From assembly GCA_039090855.1 (NCBI GenBank), contig CM077012.1, positions 142,200,541-142,264,540 on the forward strand: DNA of 64,000 nt. Reading direction: 5' to 3'. This document shows positions 56,732-64,000 of the stretch, piece by piece (within the stretch, counting starts at the first letter, position 1; every line of letters starts with the position of its first letter). The notes under the pieces are model-generated. The model made no database searches. It was not told where the DNA came from and worked only from the letters and a program-made list of their open reading frames with translations. Source of the stretch: Macrothele yani. Taxonomy: Eukaryota; Arthropoda; Arachnida; Araneae; Macrothelidae. Position numbers and translations under genes: made by a program.

Positions 56732-57031
56732 CTAGAATGCCATGTGCAACTCATATTGCAGGGGTTTTTTTTTTTTTGGTTTTTTTTTTAATGCTTGCTT
56801 TAGTCTCTCACTCGCTTTTTTAAGCACAGAGTCTGACGATTCCTTGTACTTCTCTTTTTTTCTTGAACAAGAATTTTCATCTTGTTTTCCATGTTTTCTA
56901 TAGTTTGCTTTCTGCTCTTCAAATCCTTTATTTAGCAATTCTTGTTTCAATCTCTCAGCACTTTCTTTCTCTGCTTTCAGTTGCTGTTCCTTTAATCTCT
57001 GCTCTTCTTCCAAATGGTTGCTATATGACCA
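56732..57031 (-). other. Open frame with coiled-coil-like, charged sequence, unrecognised
   Basis: The frame encodes EEEQRLKEQQLKAEKESAER, LKQELLNKGFEEQKANYRKH, then SSDSVLKKASERLKQALKKK and a lysine-rich end from a T-rich homopolymer. The E/K/Q pattern fits an amphipathic coiled coil and the bias is stronger than in neighbouring chance frames. An upstream stop lies at about 57040. No family was recognised. It could be a fragment of a retrocopied gene, an exon of another gene, or low-complexity chance. The lysine run at the end probably reflects decay. Confidence 0.3.
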
Positions 57032-59006
57032 TGTGCATTAAATGCTTATTTTATTAGTTCTTTGGTTATTAGCACCTTTGCAACTTGGTTGTTATACATT
57101 TTTAATGCATCTCAAATTGTTAGTCTCTCATTCAACATCTTCTCAGACATGGATGCTTTCTCATCTGAAAGAACTCTTCGTGATAGAGAAGAGCCTCTCT
57201 ACATTGAAGTTGCCATGTGATAAAGCAAGGCATGCTTTCACAACTTTAGCCAAAGATGGATATTTCCAGTCTCCAAATGTCTTTTGATACAATATGTCTC
57301 TCCAAAAATGATCATCCTAATTTTGCTCTTTGGAATAAATTCTTATACATACAAGTACATCTATACCTAGACCCACATGACAAAAGGTACAGTCTCGTTA
57401 TTTTTAACAGATACGCAGAAATGTCTCACCAGGTGTTTTTTTCGATTACCACTTAATTTTTTTGTTATGAACAATTCCTAATTTATATTAAACAGTTTGT
57501 AGATAATGTAAATTGAGTTTAAATGTCTGTTGGTGAAAACGTGCATTTTCCATGTTGTTCGGAAAATAAAGCTGTAAAAACAATCGCACCAATTTATTTC
57601 AATTAACATAGTCACGAAATTCTAGGTACAAAATTTTTGACTTTAAATTGATACATTTAACTGCAAATAAACTTCAGTAAGCACAGAAAACAACAGTTTT
57701 TAATATGGCGAAGGCAAGATAAGTGCTTGTTCCTGGCACGGCTGTACGGCAATCTCTGCCATATTCCAAACAGAAAAAAAGGACATTTTTTTGGCGGAAT
57801 ATCTTGATTTGAGTAGGTCGTTCCATTAATCACATGTGGGTCTAGTCTATACTTGCCAATGAATTTCCTCAATCATATTTGCAATAAAGCAGAAAGCAAT
57901 AAACTGAACAAGACTTATCGATAACAATTCGCATGGTTCATACGCTTTTTCAATCACAAAATTCCAAGACTTTTCCAGAACATACGTTTCAAATGCTCTT
58001 ACTTGAAATATAGTGAAACAATACGTCTGTTCAATTTGTAACCTACAACAACTTCCTACACGCTTGGGGAAACTTAATGCAGAATGTTAAAAATGATGTC
58101 TTCTGCAGCTAATCAGAAACATAGAATCACAGATAAATACTGAAATACCAAAGCTATCACTGAAAATGTGACCAGGTTTAATATCTACTAAACTTTTATA
58201 TACAGTATACTACACTGATTGTGAAAAAACTATTTTCCTACTTTGGCTTTAATTCAATTATTGAAGCAAATTACAGAATAAAAAAACAACCCCATAAAAC
58301 TCAAAAATACATAGGTGTGTGGCATTTCTTTTGAAATGCTTTCCTATAACACTCAATCAATACATAAAATACTATTTGTATTTAATTATTTTGAAATAAT
58401 GCTTACATTGGAAATTTAAGGGTAAGGAAAGGTGAAATATCTAGAACTTTTTCAAAAAACCAAACTGATTTTTATTTCTTAAACATATAATCATGGGAGC
58501 AAGTACTTTTGTTACATTTTATTTATGGAAAGAATTTAACATAATATCAATGCTGTAGCTATGTTTTAAATTTTTACTTGCCAGCAAACAAAGTATGCAC
58601 AAAAGTTTCCAATGTGAAATGAAAGAGAATAACAAGAAAACCTTATGTCCAAGGGCTGTGTGCAATTGCATTCATTATTCATTAGTGATCATGGCAATTT
58701 AACTGGGCATGATTAAAAAACTAATTACAGAAGCTCAGAAAATACTAAGAAATAACTAGATTTAAGTTTGATATTAGAAAGCTATCTGATTTTTGATTTT
58801 ATGGCAATTTTTTATATAAAGTATTCATTACAAAATTTCAGTAAAGGTAAAAATCCCCCCCCCATCACACACACAAAATCAGCTATTTACTTCCACCAGT
58901 GGCTAAAAAATGTTACGAAAATTAAATGGCGCAAAAACATTTCCCATAGCAGAAGGAAGGTATTAGAGAAAAATATTTTCAAATCGATCAGTTAAAAGGA
59001 GAGATA
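57032..59006. other. LONP2 intron, no features seen
   Basis: Nearly 2 kb of AT-rich sequence. I looked on the minus strand for the LONP2 exon before 47575 and found no splice-flanked match. Confidence 0.45.
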
Positions 59007-59008
59007 TA

Positions 59009-60205
59009 CACTGAAGAGCAATTGAATTAGAGATACCCGTCTAGTAACGTGTAGCACCACCTTTCGCCCTGATGACGGCGCCGATTTGTCTCGGCATGGA
59101 CTCTACAAGACGCCGGAAGCATTGGGAAGCCATACGGATCCACGACCCCTGAACAAGCTCCCACAGTTCACGAAGATTTGATGGAGGGGGCCAGAGCCTC
59201 GAATATCTCTCTCGATGGGATTGAGGTCAGGTGATCTAGCTGGCCAAGGAAGCAAGGTCACGTCGGTGGAGTGTTCATCCAACCATTCAGATACAATTCG
59301 GAAGCGATGGCATTGTGCAATGTCTTTTTGCAGGACGGGGTCCTTAGTGGCATGTTGAAGACACACAAATGGGAGCAAATGGTGGTCCAGGATATCCCGG
59401 TAACGTTGACCTGTGAGGGACGATGTCACACGTACTAGGGGTCCCATTTCAGTCCATGTAATCAGTCCCCAGACGAGAATGTCACCCCCACCAGCTTGAA
59501 GAGTACCCTGTTGGCAAGAAGGATCCATCGCTTCATGTGGTTTGCGCCATACTCATATCCTGCCATCCGCATGTACCAACGTGAATCTCAACTCATCAGT
59601 CCAGGCAACATTTTTCTACATGTCTAGGGTCCAGTGGCGATGTTCCCGCACCCATGCTAATCTTTGTATCCTGTGATGTGCGGTCAGCAGCGGTACTCTC
59701 GTGGGAAAATTGCTTCTGTACCCCATAGCGAGGAGATATGGTTCTGGATAGTGTGGCTGCTTGCACGTTTTTTTGTGCATCAGCGTTAAATTGCCGAGTG
59801 ATTTCTTGCACTGTGGCCCGTCTATCCGCTGTTACAATGCGAGCTAGCAGAAGATGACCCCGTTCATCCACATGCTGTTGTCCACGGCAGTTGGCCCTTG
59901 CAGGGATGGTTTTACCGGATTCGACGTACTCATGGTGCACCCGTGACACAGTGGCTCATGAAAATCCCAGTGCCTACACGACTTCCGAGATGGAGTGACC
60001 CATTCGTTGGGCCCCTACAATTGGCCCACGATCAAATGCGCTTAGATCCTTCGTCTTACCTATACTGCGTAAGACTTACTGATTTCTGTCGCATCATTCC
60101 TTATATTGTCGGATCGCTACATACGTCATGTTTCCGTTTACAGGGCCGCCCACAGCGCCACATTTGCATAATGCCAGCTGTCTCCAATTCAATTGCTCTT
60201 CAGTG
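59009..60205 (-). mobile_element. Tc1-type transposon, family Tc1-G, complete ends
   Basis: A 1197-bp element. Termini start CACTGAAGAGCAATTGAATT at 59009 and, complemented, at 60205, with about 25 bp in common and one mismatch. TA flanks both sides (59007-59008, 60206-60207). The transposase runs on the minus strand. It sits directly left of the tandem repeat at 60230. Confidence 0.92.
59050..59990 (-). pseudogene. Tc1 transposase pseudogene (family Tc1-G)
   Basis: On the minus strand, the N-terminal part (59949-59596) has SRVHHEYVESGKTIPARANC, GHLLLARIVTADRRATVQEI and TRQFN. The first catalytic aspartate region, VAWTDELRFTLVHADGRM, lies around 59585-59530 in another frame. Frame 59528-59103 then has MDPSCQQGTLQAGGGDILVW, DPVLQKDIAQCHRF (second aspartate) and ARSPDLNPIERDIRGSG (glutamate). 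All three acidic residues survive, but frameshifts between the segments and a broken C-terminus make it inactive. Confidence 0.85.
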
Positions 60206-60500
60206 TAGAAGAGCACATGATATAACTATGCGTTTCAGCGGAAGAATTTTGCATAATGGAAAAGTTGGAAACAGGAGAAAAGCATTCTTCATAGCAAAAG
60301 CTATGTTAAGGAAAACACTTTTCAAATACGTCTCCCGGAAGCAGAGATAGCAAGAAAAACGTTTTGACCTTTACAACCCCTCGGGGGAGTTGTACATTAT
60401 TTGAAGAGGATCTTCTTATTGTAGCAAAAATCTTATTCACTCTCCATCTTTATTATAGCAAATGGCATACAGTAAAAAAAGAAATTTCTCAATAGGGTTT

Positions 60501-60586
60501 TTTGTGGTTCACAATTCTGCCACTAGGTGGTGTTTGGGTACAGAAGTACACAAACACCACCTAGTGGCAGAATTGTGAACCACAAA
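60501..60586. repeat. Perfect 36-bp inverted repeat with CTCF-like motif in each arm
   Basis: Arms 60501-60536 and 60551-60586 are exact reverse complements separated by 14 bases (GGTACAGAAGTACA). Each arm contains CTGCCACTAGGTGGTGTTTG. The perfect match shows a recent origin or gene conversion within the palindrome. Imperfect pairing continues outward for some bases. Confidence 0.88.
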
Positions 60587-61391
60587 CTTCCTCAATCACA
60601 AACCTAAAGTGTTCCATAAGGTAAATGGTATCTGGTGTTAAAATAATTTTTTAAATCTGACATTTAGAAGTACAGATATTAAGAAACATTAAATATTTGC
60701 GCCTAGCGGCGAGATTGTGCATTATTTTGTGAAGAAAATACAAATAAGGAGTTTCCACAGTTAGGTATCTGATCGAAAGATAATATTTTTCAGTCTGGTT
60801 TTTAGTCCGCAGATATTGCCGTAAACAAAAATGTGAGCTTACGCCCGTTAGGTACACTTGTGCATTAAGAAATATTTGAAATTTTATGAGAACCATTTTG
60901 CACCGAAAATGTTCAACAAAGCAACAATTTTTCAAAATCTGACTCCTAGAAACAGAGATATAGACAAAAATAAGATGTGTGTATGCCCCTGGTGGGAAAA
61001 TTGTGCACTATTTTAAGCAGGAAGTATTCTCAAAAAAAGTTTTCCAAGTTGAGCGGTATCCATTTACGGAAGAATTTTTTCAATCGAGTTTCCAGCTCAG
61101 ATTGTTGCAAATACATCAGAAGCCAAAATAAACATTTACGCCCCTGGTGACCAAACCATTCTTTACCAGAAATGAGAATTTGTATGCAAAACATTTCAAC
61201 CTCAAGAGCTGTATCAGACTCAGGAAGAATTTTTCAAATCAGACTTTTAGAAGCTGAGATATTGGGAAAGCCCCTAGCGGAAAATTTGAGCATTATTTGA
61301 AAAAGGGACTAACTAAAATAGTCTTTGCTATAAATGTCATTGAAAGGAAAAAGAATTTTTTTCAATTGGATATTTAGAAGCAAATATATGA

Positions 61392-61670
61392 AGAGTGGAA
61401 GACATCATGATCAGAGTTAAATCCCTGAAATGGCAATGGGCTGGACATACTGCCAGAAGGATAGATCGATGGACATCCGAAATTTCAGATTGGATTCCAA
61501 GGGACAGGAAAAGACCCAGAAAAAGACCACATGGGAGATGGGTGGATGAAATTCAAAAGTATGCAGGGGTGACATGGAGGAGACTGGCACAAGACAGACC
61601 GTTTTGGAGGAAACTTGGGGAGACCTTTGTCCAGCAGTGGATTGATAATGGTTGACAATGATGATGATAT
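61392..61670 (+). mobile_element. RTE LINE, 5'-truncated 3' fragment
   Basis: This matches 17988-18257 of the RTE element: VEDIMIRVKSLKWQWAGHTA, WTSEISDWIPRDRKRPRKRP, then FVQQWIDNG. The 3' end is GGTTGACAATGATGATGATA, showing the ATG repeat tail of the family. It interrupts the tandem repeat between its C and D units. Confidence 0.88.
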
Positions 61671-61890
61671 GAAATGAAATGCATTTGAAATTCAATAAGA
61701 TCATTTGCGCCCTCTAGCAGTAAAGTTGTGCATCGAAAAAAAAAACACCAGAACAAACTGATCATTCTCACATTTTAAGCTTCCCAATACAAAAAGAATT
61801 TTACAAATCGAACTAATAATTGTGGAGATATGGCCTCCCTGGCGAGACAGACAAAGTGATAACTTAAGCATGATGCAAAAGATGCTAATA

Positions 61891-62397
61891 ATGCAGCTTG
61901 TCCTCCTAAACAAGAAAACCGATACACCCCCACTCAACCTCAACACACACATTTTGCAGGGGGTGGGGAGGGAAATTTGTCAGACATAAGTTATGTCAGT
62001 AGAAAAATCCTCAACTACAAAAAACATCATGCAGGGACAAAAAGGGCAGAAATGGATAAAATTCCAGGACATGCAACAGAATTTTGGAACATTTCCAAGA
62101 CTTTTCCAGGCCAAAATGGAATTCCAGGATGTGTATGAACCATGGATTTGACATATACATATCTATATAAAAGTTTATATTCATGTGTATCAATATTAAA
62201 ACTGATGTTATACAAGCACATCGATATACACAACACAAATTACGTTTTTAAAAAATAGTAGCCTTACAATTAAAATAGTTCAAGGTTTTTCTGAAAATAG
62301 TTGCTTTTGGCTGTTTTTTGTAAGAAATTGTAGCCATAGTCTCCTGTCATCAAAAATAGTAGCAATAGTCGCCTATTTAGTCGCTACTGGCAGCCCT
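61891..62397. other. Intron, possible hAT-like MITE end
   Basis: The right part, complemented, starts CAGGGCTGCCAGTAGCGACT and contains repeated AATAGTAGC-type words. A related stretch beginning CAGGGCTACCAGCC lies at 52228. Both sit beside PLE-B ends. The other terminus was not located. Confidence 0.35.
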
Positions 62398-62992
62398 GTA
62401 AGCCCCCTCTTTCCAGCGAAGCAGGTGTTTATGCCATACCTCTACCAAGATCGGGACGGCTGCAAGTGATACTACATTGGAATGACCAAACCTCCTTTTC
62501 GAATTAGAGTCTACAAGCATAAGAGGGACTTAAAAGAAAGGCAAATTAATCACAGCCCTATCCAGAGAAATCCAGTTTAAGTCCGCTAATCCTATGTGGG
62601 ATGGCATGAAGAAATTAGCTTCCTAATCTACTCCTAAATCCACTGCCATTTGGGAAACTTTGGAGATCATTACCAACAAGGAGGCCTGCAATGACAGTCT
62701 CGCTAGAGTTACCATGAATTTGGAAACAGTTCAAATAGTGAATGCCCTTTGTTTTCCCCCAAGGATTCCGCGTGCAAAACGAAAATGATACCTTGAGTCT
62801 TTTATTCAATACTTACGTTTGCATCTCTTTGTTTAATGTCAAGTCACCGTGTTCAAATTGTTGAAGAGTTCCATTATCCAGTTTGCTGTCTACCTTCCTT
62901 GAAAAAGCCATCTGGCTGATGTGCAAAAGCTTGGAAACAGATTTTCTTAATCTACACCAAGAAATTCGGATTACTAGTATAGTTATACTACA
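62398..62992 (+). mobile_element. Penelope-like element 3' end (family PLE-B, copy 2)
   Basis: The endonuclease region (AGVYAIPLPRSG, then in another frame YYIGMTKPPFRIRVYKHKRD) is followed by IWETLEIITNKEACND-like C-terminal sequence in broken frames. The non-coding end CCATCTGGCTGATGTGCAAA, AGCTTGGAAACAGAT leads to the terminus ACTAGTATAGTTATACTA. This corresponds to 51480-52220 in opposite orientation. ATCTG and CAGAT can pair around the CTGATG...GGAAA core, forming a conserved terminal hairpin. Confidence 0.75.
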
Positions 62993-63119
62993 CAATAGAG
63001 TCACATTACTGGGACCACCTACTTTTGAAGTCAACAGCACGTAGCCAATGAAAGAAGGCACGTGTTGTGAGCTGGCTTGGAGGGTATATAAGGTGTTCTG
63101 TAGGCATTCTGAAAACATC

Positions 63120-63423
63120 GCCGCAGGTGGCCGAGTGGGCAACGTTCGTGACTGCCACAGGAAGGGCCTCAGGTTCAATCCCAGGCAGGTACGAACGCTC
63201 GATCCACTAAATACCTGCCGTGCGTCGGATGGGCACGTTAATCCGTCGGACCCCGGGTACTGCCCCCCAGTAATAAATAAGGGCGTCTACCTCCCCCTTT
63301 CTACTTCGCTTCCGTGTCACTTTCCTATCGGGCGCTTTAGCCCAAATCTCCTAGTTTCCTATTTCTAAGGGTTGTTTAAGACCTGGGGTCAGACACTCCC
63401 TAAAAATCCTCTACATATGATCA
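63120..63423 (+). mobile_element. tRNA-derived SINE (family S2)
   Basis: The head GCCGCAGGTGGCCGAGTGGG contains an A box (TGGCCGAGTGG), and AGGTTCAATCCCAGG contains the B box, as in Leu/Ser-type tRNAs. A body of about 230 bp follows, with TAATAAATAAGGGCG and CTTTCTACTTCGC. It is flanked by a perfect 12-bp duplication, TCTGAAAACATC, at 63108-63119 and 63424-63435. The family differs from the SINE at 29119-29342. Confidence 0.85.
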
Positions 63424-63448
63424 TCTGAAAACATCACTCGTTGCTGTC

Positions 63449-64000
63449 ATGGATAAAAGGAGTGATTTATCAGATTTGCAAAAAGGGACGATTATCGGCT
63501 TTCGGGCCAAGGGTGGAAGTATTTCTGAAACAGCACAGTTTGTGAACTGTGCACATGCTGCTGTGGTTAAAGTGTATTGTGATTGGAGAAATGGCACCAT
63601 TGTGAATAATCGATGTGGAAACTGCGGAGCGCCACGTGCTGTTGATATAAGAGGTGAAAGTCTGTTTTGAAGGTGTGCAAGGGCCGATCAACACGCTACC
63701 GTGGAGCAACTCACTGGCTGAATGAACTAGGGGGCCACCGGAAGTGTGTCTAAAATAACAGTTCAGTGATCCCTGCTGCGCATGGGGGCTCCGATGCAGA
63801 CGGATAGTCACTGCACCTATGCTAACGAAGGTGCATTGGCAGAAAAGGCTTACATTTGCACGGCAGTACTGGAATTGGACCTCTGCTGATTGGCAAAGGA
63901 TCGCCTGCTCCGATGAGTCACGTTTTCTGCTTCATTGAATGGATGAACGTTGGCGTATAATGGGAGAACCATTTGAGAACAAACACTCTTCAACCATTGC
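63449..64000 (+). pseudogene. Tc1 transposase pseudogene (family Tc1-D copy 2), partial
   Basis: The start MDKRSDLSDLQKGTIIGFRA, with CAHAAVVKVYCDWRNGTIV and NCGAPRAVDIRGE, is open to a stop at 63668-63670. Frames shift several times afterwards: RLTFARQYWNWTSADWQRIA and CSDESRFLLH (first aspartate) are recognisable before the window ends. It keeps the start codon region lost in copy 1 at 28483. Confidence 0.85.

Larger units (their letters stand above)
60230..61890 (+). repeat. Higher-order tandem repeat with CTCF-like cores, copy 2
   Basis: Cores occur at about 60372 (ACAACCCCTCGGGGGAG), 60699 (GCGCCTAGCGGCGAG), 60841 (ACGCCCGTTAGGTACAC), 60983 (A type, ATGCCCCTGGTGGGAAAATT), 61138 (B type, ACGCCCCTGGTGACCAAACC), 61271 (C type, GCCCCTAGCGGAAAAT) and 61709 (D type, GCGCCCTCTAGCAGTAAAG). 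The final A-B-C-D order equals copy 1 at 1780-3530, and flanking text after D also matches. Between C and D an RTE fragment (61392-61670) is inserted. A 36-bp palindrome with its own core lies at 60501-60586. Confidence 0.78.
62998..64000 (+). mobile_element. Tc1-type transposon, family Tc1-D copy 2, cut by the window end
   Basis: The left terminus GTCACATTACTGGGACCACC and following sequence match the copy at 28347. A SINE is inserted at 63120-63423. The transposase starts at 63449. The right end lies outside the window. Upstream lies the PLE-B terminus. Confidence 0.88.

Noticed and set aside
63120..63200. tRNA-Leu/Ser gene
   Set aside because: It is flanked by a 12-bp target duplication and has a long non-tRNA body, which makes it a SINE.

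Overview
This is eukaryotic (animal) DNA: a stretch of one spliced host gene whose introns are packed with transposable elements. The host gene lies on the minus strand and is recognisable as LONP2, the peroxisomal Lon protease. Three consecutive exons are visible at 47529-47575, 29941-30015 and 6829-7014. Their splice phases match and they read straight through in protein, with introns of about 17.5 and 22.9 kb. Exons before (right of 47.6 kb) and after (left of 6.8 kb) are not seen and probably lie outside the window. The transposon mix (Tc1/mariner, Penelope-like, RTE LINEs, pogo/Tigger, hAT-like, tRNA-derived SINEs) and a retained LONP2 suggest an invertebrate with a large genome, most likely an arthropod. 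The species cannot be fixed from the sequence.

Layout, left to right. 0-6 kb: two 3' fragments of one Penelope-like element (PLE, GIY-YIG endonuclease end) flank a higher-order tandem repeat (1.8-3.5 kb) and a dead mariner. 6.8-7.0 kb: LONP2 Walker A exon. 8-9.6 kb: PLE reverse-transcriptase fragment and a truncated Tc1. 9.6-15.1 kb: another Tc1 split by a 4.6 kb hAT-like insertion. 15.1-18.3 kb: near full-length but broken RTE LINE, with an almost intact Tc1 (18.3-19.5 kb) inserted in its 3' tail. 21.9-26.3 kb: a PLE composite made of a full-length copy and an inverted 5'-truncated copy, bounded by a 13-bp target duplication. 28.3-29.8 kb: Tc1 with a SINE inside. 29.9 kb: LONP2 exon. 33.4-40.1 kb: hAT-like debris, a pogo/Tigger element and an element with terminal inverted repeats over 600 bp long. 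42-47.3 kb: SINE, foldback repeat, and a Tc1 carrying two nested insertions. 47.5 kb: LONP2 exon. 50-54.4 kb: complete-ended Tc1, PLE end, and a second inverted PLE composite. 55.3-56.0 kb: hAT MITE. 59-62 kb: Tc1 and a second copy of the tandem repeat, itself hit by an RTE fragment. 62.4-64 kb: PLE end, then a Tc1 carrying a second SINE family.

No transposase or reverse-transcriptase frame is fully intact. Many breaks are one-base differences in homopolymer runs, so some may be sequencing indels. The most noteworthy signals are the hidden LONP2 microexons, the single-event inverted PLE composite with a hammerhead-like core, two dispersed copies of a tandem repeat with a CTCF-like core in every unit, and the long-TIR element with an unusual transposase-like protein.
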